Assembly: GCF_041435055.1 (NCBI RefSeq)
Contig: NZ_CP108002.1
Span: 3,720,001-3,784,000, forward strand
DNA length: 64,000 bases
Reading direction: 5' to 3'
Origin: Streptomyces sp. NBC_00341
Lineage (GTDB): Bacteria > Actinomycetota > Actinomycetes > Streptomycetales > Streptomycetaceae
A program made the position numbers and the translations under genes. This document shows positions 9,158 to 17,963 of this stretch, piece after piece. Positions within the stretch are counted from its first letter, which is position 1. Every line of letters starts with the position of its first letter. The notes below the pieces were generated by a model. The model made no database searches. It was given only the letters and a program-made list of their open reading frames with translations, and was not told the origin of the DNA.

Positions 9158-9766
9158 TCACTTCTCCGCGATCAGCGGGTCGAGCATCTTGCGCAGCTGG
9201 GTGTCGTCGAGCGGGCCGACGTAGCGGGCGGCCAGCTTCCCGTCCCGGTCGATGATGACGGTCGACGGGATGGACTGGAGCTTGAAGGTGCCCTTGGGGA
9301 ACCGCAGCAGGAGCTTGCCGGTCGGGTCGTAGAAGCTCGGGTAGGTGACGCCGAAGTCCTTCTCGAAGCTGATGGCCTGGGCCCGCTCCGGGTCGCGGGT
9401 GTTGACCCCGACGAACTGGACGCCCTGCTCCTTGGTCGCCTCGGCCACCTTGGTGAAGTACTTCGATTCGAGCCGGCAGGGGGCGCACCACGAGCCCCAG
9501 GCGTTGAGGACGACGATCTTGCCCTTGTAGTCCGCGAGGTCGAGCTGCTTGCCGTCCAGGCTCTTGCCGTCGAGCTTCGGGGCATCGGCGCGCTCACCCT
9601 TGGCCGCGGTGGAGATTCCGCTGTTGCCCGTGACGAAGTTCGTGTCGCCACCGCCACTGGACTTGTTGCCGGAATCGCACGCGCTCAGCGTCAGTGCGAG
9701 CGCGGCGGCCACCGCGGGGGCGGCGAGCAGGGTGAAGCGGCGTCGGGGTGCGCGGCCATGGCTCAT
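9158..9766 (-). CDS. TlpA/ResA-like thiol-disulfide oxidoreductase lipoprotein
   Basis: 202-residue extracytoplasmic thioredoxin-fold protein. Residues 1-30 form a lipoprotein signal ending in the lipobox LSAC. The redox motif WGSWCAPC sits after residue 95 and the cis-Pro region is SIPSTVIID. It should reduce apocytochrome c cysteines before haem attachment, receiving electrons from CcdA. The ATG at 9766 gives a normal signal peptide; no strong ribosome site is seen. It is the first gene of the cytochrome c cassette; a hairpin (9801-9820) separates it from the upstream deacetylase. Confidence 0.92.
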   Translation of the reverse strand: MSHGRAPRRRFTLLAAPAVAAALALTLSACDSGNKSSGGGDTNFVTGNSGISTAAKGERADAPKLDGKSLDGKQLDLADYKGKIVVLNAWGSWCAPCRLESKYFTKVAEATKEQGVQFVGVNTRDPERAQAISFEKDFGVTYPSFYDPTGKLLLRFPKGTFKLQSIPSTVIIDRDGKLAARYVGPLDDTQLRKMLDPLIAEK

Positions 9767-9800
9767 GTGAAAAGTTTCGCATGGCGGTTCCGGGGATCTT

Positions 9801-9820
9801 GGGCACCCCCCTCGGTGCCC
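9801..9820 (-). terminator. Hairpin after the polysaccharide deacetylase gene
   Basis: 7-bp stem GGGCACC (9801-9807) / GGTGCCC (9814-9820) with a 6-nt loop, 14 bases past the deacetylase stop and 34 bases before the tlpA start. It is a short stem without a U-tract, so only a possible terminator. Confidence 0.45.
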
Positions 9821-9833
9821 GTAAAGCCCGTTG

Positions 9834-11087
9834 TCAGGCTTGTTTAAAGAAGGTGTTCCAGCCGCCCTCCGGCGTCTGTCCGACCTCAAGCGTGCGGAGC
9901 TTCGCGAGCACCGCCGGGTCCTGGACATCGAGCCAGTCGACGAACTGCCGGAATGAGACGAGGCGCACATCCGGCTTCCCCGCGATGTGCTTGAGGGTCT
10001 CCTCCACGGCGTCCATGTAGATGCCGCCGTTCCACTCCTCGAAGTGGTTTCCGATGTAGAACGGGGCGCGGTTCGTCTCGTACGCGCGCTTGAAGCCGCT
10101 GAGATACGACTGGGTGGCCTGTTCGCGCCAGCCCGGATACCGGGACGGCATTCCCTTGGTCGAATTCTGCGACTGGTTGGCCAGGATGTTGTAGTCCATC
10201 GAGAGGACCTCGAAGGTGTGGCCGGGGAACGGCATGCCCTGGAGCGGCAGGTCCCAGACGTCCATGCGCTTCGTGGGCCAGACCTGGGTGCCGCCCGGCG
10301 AACTGGCGTCGTAGCGCCAGCCGAGCTTCTTCGCCGTGGGAAGCAGATTCTCCTGTCCGAGCAGACAGGGGGCGCGGCCTCCGATGAGTTCCTTGCGGTA
10401 GTCGAACGGCAGTGGATCCTCGTCGGTCCAGCCGGTGTTGGTGCGCCATTCGGTGACGAAGGAGATCGCCTGGTCGATTTCGCTCTGCCACTGGGAGGCG
10501 GACCAGTTCTCGACGGAGCCGGAGCCGCTGCAGAAATGCCCGTTGAAATGGGTGCCGATCTCGTGGCCGTCGTACCAGGCCTGGCGGACGTTCGTCAGCG
10601 TCGCCTTGAGGTGTTCGTCGGTGAGATAACCGATGTCGGAGGCGCCGACGGGGTTGTTGGGCGGGCGGTAGAGCGATTTCTTCGATTCGGGCAGCAGATA
10701 CAGCCCGGAGAGGAAGAAGGTCATCGCCGCGTCGTGTTCCTTGGCGAGTTTCAGAAAGCGCGGGAAGAGCCCGTTGCCGACCTCGCCGGCACCGTCCCAG
10801 GAGAAGATCACGAACTGCGGCGGCTTCTGGCCCGGCTCCAGCGGGACCGGCGCGGCCGGCTGGTGCGGCTGCTTTCCGGTGTCGGCGGTGGAACCGTCCC
10901 CGATGGACCTCACGTCCTTCTTCGCGGGCCCGGTCCCCTTGGCGGTCCCGTCGGCACCCTTCTCACCCTTGCCCGGACCCGCCCGGCCGGTGTCGGCGGA
11001 GTCGGACGAACTGCAGCCCGCCACCCCGATGGCGGCCGCGGCCCCAAGTCCGGCTCCGAGCAAACCCCTTCGGCTGATGTCACGCAT
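9834..11087 (-). CDS. Exported polysaccharide-deacetylase-family lipoprotein
   Basis: 417 residues. The N-terminus has a twin-arginine SRRGLLG and a lipobox VAGC, so it is probably a Tat-exported lipoprotein. A disordered Gly/Lys/Ala linker of about 60 residues follows. The catalytic part has a NodB-like start VIFSWDGAG, where the Asp is the likely metal/base residue, and HEIGTHFNGHF, the metal-binding His-x-x-x-His of carbohydrate esterase family 4. The likely role is de-N-acetylation of a cell-wall or surface glycan; substrate unknown. It lies upstream of, and in the same direction as, the cytochrome c cassette but with a hairpin between them. Confidence 0.82.
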   Translation of the reverse strand: MRDISRRGLLGAGLGAAAAIGVAGCSSSDSADTGRAGPGKGEKGADGTAKGTGPAKKDVRSIGDGSTADTGKQPHQPAAPVPLEPGQKPPQFVIFSWDGAGEVGNGLFPRFLKLAKEHDAAMTFFLSGLYLLPESKKSLYRPPNNPVGASDIGYLTDEHLKATLTNVRQAWYDGHEIGTHFNGHFCSGSGSVENWSASQWQSEIDQAISFVTEWRTNTGWTDEDPLPFDYRKELIGGRAPCLLGQENLLPTAKKLGWRYDASSPGGTQVWPTKRMDVWDLPLQGMPFPGHTFEVLSMDYNILANQSQNSTKGMPSRYPGWREQATQSYLSGFKRAYETNRAPFYIGNHFEEWNGGIYMDAVEETLKHIAGKPDVRLVSFRQFVDWLDVQDPAVLAKLRTLEVGQTPEGGWNTFFKQA

Positions 11088-11452
11088 GCGGTTCCCATCT
11101 GCGGTCGTTTTGCCTTAAGTCCATACAAACTGCCAAAGGCTTAGATGGACGAAGCAACACGGGGGTTCCTCGAAATAGCACACAATTCTTTGCGGATCCA
11201 GACCCCGACGGCGACCGAACATGAGATCGATCCTGAAATCATCTCAAAAAGGGCATACCGAAACCCCGGATGGGAGAACTCCACCCGGTCGGCTTACCCA
11301 TGGTCAGCGAGCCCTGCCGCATCCCGGACCGCGGCAGCCACAACAAGCCCGTCCGGCGTTTGAGGACAGAACGGCCACCGGCCGTCCCGGGCCCGCCCAC
11401 CGGCCGACCCGGGACGGGCCCGAACCCCGAAGCCCCCCGGCCCGGGGGCCGG
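11088..11452. other. 365-bp intergenic stretch
   Basis: Upstream region of the deacetylase (- strand) and 3' flank of the histidine phosphatase. The part at 11100-11260 is relatively AT-rich and should hold the deacetylase promoter. It also has a short inverted pair GTCCAT (11119-11124) / ATGGAC (11145-11150). A GC-rich hairpin is at 11382-11417. No convincing gene was found on either strand. Confidence 0.5.
11382..11417 (-). terminator. Probable terminator of the hemL-phosphatase operon
   Basis: CCGTCCCGGG (11382-11391) and CCCGGGACGG (11408-11417) form a 10-bp perfect stem with a 16-nt loop, 35 bases beyond the phosphatase stop on the minus strand. Confidence 0.5.
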
Positions 11453-12166
11453 CTACGCGCCGAACCCCTTGGAGGCCCCCTTCACCGGCTTCGCGCCCGC
11501 GAGGAGGTGCGCCGGTACGAGATCCCGCGCCGGCTCCGAATACCCGACCGACACGATCTTGTCGCCCTGGTAGGTGAAGCTGGTCAGCGAGGCGAGCGTG
11601 CACTGCCGCTTGCGCGGGTCGTGCCACAGCCGCCGCCGCTCCACGAAGCTCCGCACGATCCAGATCGGCAGCTGGTGGCTGACGCACACCGCCTCGTGCC
11701 CGCGGGCCGCGTCACGCGCCGCGTCCAGGGCGCCCATCATCCGGACGACCTGCTCGATGTACGGCTCACCCCACGACGGCCGGAACGGGTTCGTCAGGTG
11801 CTTCCAGTTGTCCGGCTTGCGCAGCGCCCCGTCACCGACGCCGAAGGTCTTGCCCTCGAAGACGTTGGCGGCCTCGATGAGCCGCCCGTCGGTGGCGAGG
11901 TCCAGTCCGTGGGTCTTGGCGATCGGCGTCGCCGTCTCCTGGGCGCGCTCCAGCGGGGAGGCGACGACATGCGTGATGTCGCGCTTCTCCAGGTGCTCGG
12001 CGACCCGGTCGGCCATCTGCCGGCCCAGCTCGGAGAGGTGGTAGCCGGGGCGGCGCCCGTACAGCACGCCGTCCGGGTTGTGCACCTCTCCGTGGCGCAT
12101 CAGGTGGACGACGGTGATGTCCTGGCGCCCGCTGTCGCTGCCGGTCTCGCTGCTGGTCTCGCTCAT
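11453..12166 (-). CDS. Histidine phosphatase (phosphoglycerate mutase-like) family protein
   Basis: 237-residue histidine phosphatase. The phospho-accepting motif is [11 protein letters not shown] near residue 22, and the second conserved His is in [10 protein letters not shown] near residue 160. The start ATG at 12166 overlaps the hemL stop (ATGA), so it is the second gene of a hemL operon. The substrate is unknown: the family includes phosphoglycerate mutases, cobalamin-phosphate phosphatases and broad phosphatases. Linkage to hemL is common in streptomycetes but does not define its role. Confidence 0.88.
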   Translation of the reverse strand: MSETSSETGSDSGRQDITVVHLMRHGEVHNPDGVLYGRRPGYHLSELGRQMADRVAEHLEKRDITHVVASPLERAQETATPIAKTHGLDLATDGRLIEAANVFEGKTFGVGDGALRKPDNWKHLTNPFRPSWGEPYIEQVVRMMGALDAARDAARGHEAVCVSHQLPIWIVRSFVERRRLWHDPRKRQCTLASLTSFTYQGDKIVSVGYSEPARDLVPAHLLAGAKPVKGASKGFGA

Positions 12167-13479
12167 GCGGTGGCCTCCGATGCGGCGCGGGCTGCGGCGG
12201 GCAGCGCGGCGGCGATGCGCTCGACGGCCCGGGTGTCGTGGGCGGTGGAGACGAACCACGACTCGAACGCCGACGGCGGCAGGTAGACGCCCTGCGCCAG
12301 CATCGAGTGGAAGAACGGGGTGAAGCGGAACGCATCCTGCCGCTTGGCGTCGTCGTAGTCACGGACCGGCCGGTCCGTGAAGAAGACGGAGAACATGTTG
12401 CCCGCCACCTGCACGGTGTGCGCGACGCCCTCCTTGGCCAGGGCCTCGCTCACCAGCCCCCGGATCTCCGCGGAGACCGCGTCGACCTTCGCGTAGGCGG
12501 CGTCGTCCAGCAGTCGCAGCTGGGCGAGACCGGCGGCGGTCGCGACCGGGTTCCCGGAGAGGGTGCCCGCCTGGTAGACCGGGCCGGCCGGGGCCAGGTG
12601 CGCCATCACGTCGGCGCGACCGCCGAAGGCCGCGGCCGGGAAGCCGCCGCCCATCACCTTGCCGAAGGTCATCAGGTCGGGCCGCACCCCGTCGATGCCG
12701 AACCAGCCGGCCTTCGACGTACGGAAGCCGGTCATGACCTCGTCGGAGATGTACAGCGCGCCGTCGGCCGCGCAGATCTGCTGGAGCCCGGCGTTGAAAC
12801 CGTCCAGCGGCGGCACGACACCCATGTTGCCCGGCGACGCCTCGGTGATCACACAGGCGATCTCGCCGGGGTGCGCGGCGAACGCGGCCCGCACGGCCGC
12901 CAGGTCGTTGTACGGCACCACGATCGTGTCGCCGGCCTGGGCGCCGGTGACCCCCGGCGTGTCCGGCAGCCCGAAGGTCGCGACCCCGGACCCGGCGGCG
13001 GCGAGCAGCGCGTCGACGTGACCGTGGTAGCAGCCGGCGAACTTCACGATCTTGGCCCGGCCGGTGAATCCGCGGGCGAGGCGGATCGCGGACATGGTCG
13101 CCTCCGTGCCGGACGACACGAGCCGCACCTGCTCGACCGGCTCGACCCGGGCGACGATCTCCTCCGCGAGCGCGACCTCGCCCTCACCGGGCGTACCGAA
13201 CGAGGTGCCGCGGGCGACAGCCTCCTGGACTGCGGCGATGACCTCCGGGTGGGAGTGGCCGAGAATCATCGGCCCCCACGAGCACACGAGGTCGACGTAC
13301 TCACGGCCGTCGGCATCGGTGAGGTACGGACCGGTGCCGGACACCATGAAGCGGGGTGTACCGCCCACGGCCCGGAAGGCACGTACCGGAGAGTTCACGC
13401 CGCCGGGCGTCACGAGGGACGCGCGGTCGAAAAGCGTCTGCGAAACTGGGGCGTCATAGGGGAAGCTCACACATGCCAT
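12163..13479 (-). CDS. hemL: Glutamate-1-semialdehyde 2,1-aminomutase
   Basis: PLP enzyme making 5-aminolevulinate in the C5 haem pathway. The cofactor lysine is in [11 protein letters not shown] around residue 255, the N-terminal [11 protein letters not shown] and the [16 protein letters not shown] cofactor-binding motif are present, and the size (about 438 residues) is normal. The ATG at 13479 gives a normal N-terminus; in-frame starts at 13521 (ATG) and just downstream (GTG) are also possible, and no clear ribosome site separates them. It overlaps the following phosphatase gene by 4 bases. Confidence 0.95.
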   Translation of the reverse strand: MACVSFPYDAPVSQTLFDRASLVTPGGVNSPVRAFRAVGGTPRFMVSGTGPYLTDADGREYVDLVCSWGPMILGHSHPEVIAAVQEAVARGTSFGTPGEGEVALAEEIVARVEPVEQVRLVSSGTEATMSAIRLARGFTGRAKIVKFAGCYHGHVDALLAAAGSGVATFGLPDTPGVTGAQAGDTIVVPYNDLAAVRAAFAAHPGEIACVITEASPGNMGVVPPLDGFNAGLQQICAADGALYISDEVMTGFRTSKAGWFGIDGVRPDLMTFGKVMGGGFPAAAFGGRADVMAHLAPAGPVYQAGTLSGNPVATAAGLAQLRLLDDAAYAKVDAVSAEIRGLVSEALAKEGVAHTVQVAGNMFSVFFTDRPVRDYDDAKRQDAFRFTPFFHSMLAQGVYLPPSAFESWFVSTAHDTRAVERIAAALPAAARAASEATA

Positions 13480-13771
13480 GGTGTCAGAGCCACGGACGGT
13501 ATTTGCGGACAGGTGTTTCACCGCACGCCCGTGGGGGAGGTCACTGACACGATGATCGGGTTGCGCGGCGGGGGCTGTGTCTCCTAGTTAGTAGTCGGGT
13601 GGATGAGATATGCATCGCGGTGGCGGAGTGGGCGAAGGGACCGACGACCTGGGGCCCGAGCCTGCCCGGCGGGGTCGGCACCGGCGGGAGGCCGAGCGCA
13701 GACAGGGCGTACAGGCCGGTGGTGCGCAGGTGGGCGACGGAGCCGGAAGCAGGAGTAGTGGCCGGGTGGGG

Positions 13772-14203
13772 GTGACCTACAAGTACTTCGGGGCCCCCGA
13801 CGGCGCCACTGCCGCACGCGTGCCCATTTCCATGCGCCCGGAAGAGCTCGGCGGCGATGAGCTGGGCATGGGCGGCATGTTCAGCAAGATCAAGCCGGAG
13901 ACGGTGGCCGCGATGGTCCTGACCGGCATACAGGGCATACCCCTGCACAAGGTCCCGCCGCTGGAGCTGGTCGTCCTGCACCCCGACTACGCGGTGGTCA
14001 GGCTCCCGATGACGGTCGTGGACCCGCTGCGCGGGGTCGGCGAGGAGTCGGTGGGTGCGGCTGCCTTCATCTGGTCCACGGTCCCGGACCGCGGCGGCCC
14101 GCGCGACGCGTACAACGTCTACCAACTGCTGCACGAGTGGCAGGACTTCTCGCACCGGCTGCATGACGCGGGGCACCAGGCGTACTGCCTGGTGTGGCCC
14201 TGA
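13772..14203 (+). CDS. Conserved actinobacterial hypothetical protein
   Basis: About 143 residues from a GTG at 13772 (upstream GGGTGGGG); an in-frame ATG at 13610 would add a low-complexity Arg/Gly-rich segment that looks non-coding. The protein is soluble and mildly acidic, with a conserved-looking core from MRPEELGGDELGMGGMFSKI to LELVVLHPDYAVVRLPM. I do not recognise a domain or function. It is divergent from hemL across a 292-bp gap and followed by repeat-bearing DNA. Confidence 0.65.
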   Translation: MTYKYFGAPDGATAARVPISMRPEELGGDELGMGGMFSKIKPETVAAMVLTGIQGIPLHKVPPLELVVLHPDYAVVRLPMTVVDPLRGVGEESVGAAAFIWSTVPDRGGPRDAYNVYQLLHEWQDFSHRLHDAGHQAYCLVWP

Positions 14204-14220
14204 CCCGAGGTTCCCCGCGA

Positions 14221-14300
14221 GACCGGACCGGCGGCACCCGGTGCGCCCCCGCCCTGGTGGCGGGTGAGGCGGACGGGCAGCGGACCGGACCGGCGGCACC
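14221..14300. repeat. 18-bp direct repeat, two copies 62 bp apart
   Basis: GACCGGACCGGCGGCACC occurs at 14221-14238 and 14283-14300, between two + strand genes. Each copy is itself built of GACCG units. Function unknown. Confidence 0.7.
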
Positions 14301-14405
14301 TTCGGGGCCCCCGCTTCACTCTGCGGAGTGGAGTCGGCCGCCCGCGAGGGGGACTTCGGCCTCGCCATGCTCCGCTCCCGTCGCGGGCCGCCCAACGATG
14401 GGCGC

Positions 14406-15014
14406 ATGTCACTGATCCCTCTGCGTTCGCTGGCCGGCCGCGTCGTTCCCACGCTGCTGCTCGCCCAGGCCGTCCTCCTCCCGCTCCAGCCCGCCTCCGC
14501 CGCCGAACACGTGGCACAGCCGTGCCGGTCCTCCGCCGGCTGCGGTTCGGTCGTCGTCGCCCCGGTCTCCCAGGCCGCACCGGACGACGGTGCCTGCACC
14601 AGCCCGGAGCCGGTCGTCTGCCTGATCCGGCGGGAGACCCCGCAGCAGCGCGAGGTCGCCCGCGACCAGCGGATGCGGTACCACCAGCTCCTTGAGGACA
14701 TGGAGCGCGAGGAGTGCGCCATGCGCGCAGAGGGGCGCTCCGAGGAGGACATCGCCCGCACGCTGGTCCGGATGCGCAATGACGCCAAGGACATCGTCCG
14801 TGCCGGGATGTCCCCGGAGCAGGTCGCGGAACTGGAGGCGCGCAACGAGAAGAAGTACGGCAACCCGCTCGGCCCGACGGCGGACCAGCTCTACCTGAAG
14901 TACGGCTCCTGGGAGCAGGTCGGGGAAGCCGCCACGCGTTCGAGCGCGGCCGTGGACCACGAGCTCGGTCTGGAATTCCGGCACTGCTCCTGCGAGGTCC
15001 TCCAGGCGGCGTGA
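14406..15014 (+). CDS. Putative secreted protein, uncharacterised
   Basis: About 202 residues from ATG 14406. Residues 1-36 form a Sec signal peptide (Arg, then LLLAQAVLLPLQ, then ASA). The mature part has several cysteines (CRSSAGC, GACTS, VVCL, HCSC) and a central charged, probably helical region rich in Arg and Glu (REVARDQRMRYHQLLEDME). It resembles small exported proteins of streptomycetes of unknown function. An in-frame start at 14328 would put 26 charged residues ahead of the signal, so it was not used. Confidence 0.6.
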   Translation: MSLIPLRSLAGRVVPTLLLAQAVLLPLQPASAAEHVAQPCRSSAGCGSVVVAPVSQAAPDDGACTSPEPVVCLIRRETPQQREVARDQRMRYHQLLEDMEREECAMRAEGRSEEDIARTLVRMRNDAKDIVRAGMSPEQVAELEARNEKKYGNPLGPTADQLYLKYGSWEQVGEAATRSSAAVDHELGLEFRHCSCEVLQAA

Positions 15015-15501
15015 ACCGCCCGCCGCCCGCCCGCGGCCGTCCCCGCCGGACCAATCCGGCGGGCCGTCCGTGCCGAACCATTCACGTGGGCCGACGCACT
15101 CCCGCGACGGCACATCACCACGACGGTCACTCCCGGCGGGCACTGCCCGCACAGCAGGTGAGCACCATGACACCGACCCGGCAACTGCTCGGCCGAGACC
15201 TTCCCCCGCTCTTCGCGACACCGGATCTGCCCGGCGCGCAGACCCCGGTCATCCAGGGCCACTGGTGCGGAGGAGCCGCGGAGACCACGGACACGAAGCG
15301 GGCGGGCGGCGAGGCGGGCGGGCGCCACCGCGAGGCGGGTGGGCGCCGCCCCTGAACACCTGCCCGCCGAACGTGCGCCCACCTGCACGGCGGGCGCCCG
15401 TCGGCCAGCCGTATCCAGCCATTCATTGGCCGAAGAATGATCTTCAGCTGACCTGCCGAACCTGCCGATGCAGGAGGCACAGAAACTGAGGGAGGCCTGC
15501 C
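15015..15501. other. 487-bp stretch with at most one doubtful small ORF
   Basis: An ATG at 15167 opens a 62-codon frame ending at 15355 with one Cys and a Gly/Arg-rich tail. Its upstream CAGGTGAGCACC is a weak ribosome site. I do not recognise it and rate it about 0.25 as a real gene. Otherwise the region is GC-rich intergenic DNA. Nothing else supportable is seen. Confidence 0.3.
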
Positions 15502-15819
15502 ATGGGCGACGTTCTGCCGGCCCTGTCCATCCCCGTGCTGGTCTTCGCCTCCGGCGTCTACGCCGCAGGTGAGAGCTGGTGGCGGCGTCGGCACCCGGCC
15601 CCGCCGTCCCCGTACACCCACCAGGCGGCCCGGCTGGCCGAGCGGGCGATACTGGTGGACGCCGAGAGGATCGTGGACAGCGCGTACGGATGCGTCGGGG
15701 CGCTCTACGACGGGCCGAGTGCGCCGGGCGCACATATTTCGGCCACGGATGTCACCCCCGGGCCGGCCGCCAGTCCGGGTCACGGCCGGTCAGCGCCAGC
15801 ACCCGCGCGAAGGGGCTAG
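15502..15819 (+). CDS. Small putative membrane-anchored protein
   Basis: 105 codons from ATG 15502 with a good GGGAGG site 6 bases upstream. Residues 5-25 are hydrophobic (LPALSIPVLVFASGVYAAGE), followed by an Arg-rich stretch and a soluble tail. The 3' end overlaps the convergent TIGR03086 gene by 68 bases, which weakens the case for the full length. No family recognised. Confidence 0.45.
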   Translation: MGDVLPALSIPVLVFASGVYAAGESWWRRRHPAPPSPYTHQAARLAERAILVDAERIVDSAYGCVGALYDGPSAPGAHISATDVTPGPAASPGHGRSAPAPARRG

Positions 15820-16324
15820 CCCCCTCCGGTACGGGGAACGGCTCACCGAACACCTTCGCCTCCCTGGCCTTCGGCGCCATCGCGGCCATCGCCGGGGCCA
15901 GCTCGTCCACCACGTCCGCGTCCGGCACGAACTCCTGGCCGGTCGCGCGGGCCAGGTCCCACGCGTGGACGGTCAGGTCACCGAGCACCATGTGGCCGAC
16001 GGTCCGGGCCGGGAACCCCATGGAACCCGCGGTCCCGTCCTCCGCGCCGGGCCGCGCCCACGCGTCGACCAGCGCGGCCGTCCGCTCCCCGAAGCGGTTG
16101 CGCCAGTCGCCGGTGACCGCGTCCGGCGTCTCACCGAACTCCGCCTCCTCCCGGGCCGCCAGGGCCGTGAAGTTGACGACCACCTGGCTGAGGTGGCTGA
16201 TCAGGGCGTGGACGTCGTACTCCGCGCAGGGGGTGGGATCGCCCAGCCGGCTGTCGTCGATCCCCCGGACCACGGGCAGCGCGCCGGCCGCCGCCGCATC
16301 CATCAACTCGCTGATGTTCTTCAT
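15752..16324 (-). CDS. TIGR03086-like / mycothiol-dependent maleylpyruvate isomerase-type metal-binding protein
   Basis: 190-residue protein of the DinB/MDMPI four-helix superfamily. The N-terminal helix has PTPCAEYDVHALISHL, where the His belongs to the usual metal triad. The second metal region is GHMVLGDLTVHAWDLARATG near residue 110, containing the H-x3-D/E-x2-V-H-x-W-D pattern. Members are often mycothiol-linked enzymes; no substrate can be assigned. Start ATG 16324. It is divergent from an AraC regulator with a 102-bp gap, which may control it. Confidence 0.8.
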   Translation of the reverse strand: MKNISELMDAAAAGALPVVRGIDDSRLGDPTPCAEYDVHALISHLSQVVVNFTALAAREEAEFGETPDAVTGDWRNRFGERTAALVDAWARPGAEDGTAGSMGFPARTVGHMVLGDLTVHAWDLARATGQEFVPDADVVDELAPAMAAMAPKAREAKVFGEPFPVPEGASPFARVLALTGRDPDWRPARG

Positions 16325-16426
16325 ACTTCGACCATGCACGCGGCGGCGGCGCAGGTCTTGAAGAAACACGACAGCCGGGCACGACAACCGGGACACGGGA
16401 CCGCCCCGGCCATAGGATCGGCCGTC

Positions 16427-17248
16427 ATGGCTGGCCCCACAGGTCCCCGGCGCGACACCCGCGGCATCGTCGACGCCTCCGAACTGTTCACGCACGTGAC
16501 GTTCCGGCGTCGCGAGCCCGCGCCCGCGCTGCGCCCGTACCTGGAGCACTACTGGCTGATCGACTGGGATCTGCCCGCGCCCTACCTCTCCCACCTGGTC
16601 CCGCACCCCAGCGTCAACCTGGTCTTCGAGCGGTACCCGGGCTGCGGTGACGACGAGGCAGGCTTCGCGGAGGTCTCCGGAATCGGCCTGGAGCTGTTCA
16701 CGCAGAAGCTGGAGGGGCGGGGCCGGGTCTGCGGGGTGCAGTTCCGGCCCGGCGGCTTCCACCCGTTCGCACCGGACCGGCCGGTGTCCGAGTGGACGGG
16801 ACGACGGGTCCCGGCGCCCGAGGTGTTCACGCCGCCCGCCGCACCCGCCTCGGTCCTGGACCCCGCCGGTGAGGACGAGCGGATCGCGGCACTCGACGCG
16901 TACCTGATGGCGCTCGGCCCCGCACCGGATCCGCAGGCCGACCGGGCGATGGCCCTGGCCGAGCTGGTGCGCACCGACCGCACGGTCCGCCGGGTCGACG
17001 GACTCGCCCGCGCCGAGGGGGTGTCGGTCCGCTCGCTCCAGCGGCTGTTCGCCACGTACGTCGGCGTCGGCCCGAAGTGGGTCATCCTCCGCTACCGCAT
17101 CCACGAGGCGCTGGAACGCGCCGAATCGGAGCCGGAGGTGGACTGGGCGGCGCTCGCGGCGGACCTCGACTACAGCGACCAGGCGCACCTGGTCAGGGAC
17201 TTCACGGCGACGGTGGGCGTGCCGCCGACCGCGCTGGGCGCCCACTGA
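16427..17248 (+). CDS. AraC-family transcriptional regulator
   Basis: 273 residues. An N-terminal domain of about 170 residues with the LRPYLEHYWLIDWDLP pattern is typical of DUF6597/AraC-type sensors. The C-terminal AraC helix-turn-helix pair includes VDGLARAEGVSVRSLQRLFATYVG and the second helix region AALAADLDYSDQAHLVRDFTATVGVPP. Start ATG 16427 with AGGA upstream. It is divergent from the TIGR03086 gene and 29 bases before a GNAT gene. Ligand unknown. Confidence 0.85.
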   Translation: MAGPTGPRRDTRGIVDASELFTHVTFRRREPAPALRPYLEHYWLIDWDLPAPYLSHLVPHPSVNLVFERYPGCGDDEAGFAEVSGIGLELFTQKLEGRGRVCGVQFRPGGFHPFAPDRPVSEWTGRRVPAPEVFTPPAAPASVLDPAGEDERIAALDAYLMALGPAPDPQADRAMALAELVRTDRTVRRVDGLARAEGVSVRSLQRLFATYVGVGPKWVILRYRIHEALERAESEPEVDWAALAADLDYSDQAHLVRDFTATVGVPPTALGAH

Positions 17249-17277
17249 CTGTCAGTGCCGCGTCCTACAGTTTCGGC

Positions 17278-17808
17278 ATGGAGCGCACCGAAGCACCCTC
17301 CGTACGGATCGAGCCCTGGTCGGACAGCGATCTGGAGCTGCTCCGCCGTGCCAACGCCCCGGAGCTGATGGACCATCTGGGCGGCCCCGAGTCCGAGGAG
17401 CAGCTCGTCGGACGCCATGCCCGCTACGTGGCGCTGAGCGCGGACCGCACCGGCCGGGGCCGGATGTTCCGCATCGCCCTGACCGGCGAGGACGAGGCCG
17501 TGGGCACCATCGGCTTCTGGGAGCGCACCTGGCGGGGCCAGGAGGTGTACGAGACGGGGTGGGCCGTTCTCGCGGGATTCCAGGGGCGCGGCATCGCCTC
17601 TGCCGCGACGGCGGCGGTGGCCGGGCAGGCGCGCGCCGAGCGCAAGCACCGCTACCTGCACGCCTACCCGTCCGTGGCCAACGGCCCGTCGAACGGGGTG
17701 TGCCGCAAGGCGGGGTTCAGCCTGCTCGGTGAGTGCGAGATCGAGTACCCGCCCGGCCATCCGCTGCTGACGAACGACTGGCGGCTGGACCTCCACCCGG
17801 ACCGCTGA
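17278..17808 (+). CDS. GNAT-family N-acetyltransferase
   Basis: 176-residue acetyltransferase. The acetyl-CoA loop is in the segment GFQGRGIASAATAAVAGQAR (R/Q-x-x-G-x-G/A pattern), preceded by the beta-strand GWAVLAGF and followed by LHAYPSVANGPSNGVCRKAGF, the usual C-terminal N-x-x-S-x-x-x-x-x-K-x-G-F motif of Rim-like members. Acceptor unknown. Start ATG 17278, 29 bases after the AraC stop. Confidence 0.83.
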   Translation: MERTEAPSVRIEPWSDSDLELLRRANAPELMDHLGGPESEEQLVGRHARYVALSADRTGRGRMFRIALTGEDEAVGTIGFWERTWRGQEVYETGWAVLAGFQGRGIASAATAAVAGQARAERKHRYLHAYPSVANGPSNGVCRKAGFSLLGECEIEYPPGHPLLTNDWRLDLHPDR

Positions 17809-17887
17809 CGGGGCCGGATGGCCGGACGCCACCGAACGGACTCCGCCGAACTCGTTTGACGATCGAGCCCGCCTCCTGGATATTCAT

Positions 17888-17916
17888 CTGCGTCGCGCAG
17901 CTTATGCGTGACGCAT
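17888..17916. promoter_or_regulatory. Two adjacent 13-bp perfect palindromes upstream of an NmrA-like gene
   Basis: CTGCGTCGCGCAG (17888-17900) and ATGCGTGACGCAT (17904-17916) are both perfect 5-3-5 palindromes separated by 3 bp, with centres 16 bp apart. They lie 48-76 bp upstream of the ATG at 17964. This looks like a double operator for a small dimeric regulator that is not adjacent in this window. Confidence 0.6.
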
Positions 17917-17963
17917 TCACTGAACCCCAGGCAGCCCGGATACCCCGAAGGGACTCACCCGCC

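Noticed and set aside
13541..13770. tRNA gene near 13.6 kb
   Set aside because: Checked the gap between hemL and the next gene for a cloverleaf and T-loop; none found.
13541..14863. 440-codon minus-strand frame over the hypothetical and secreted-protein genes
   Set aside because: Low-complexity Arg/Ser/Gly translation; the + strand genes have better starts, a signal peptide and normal codon bias.
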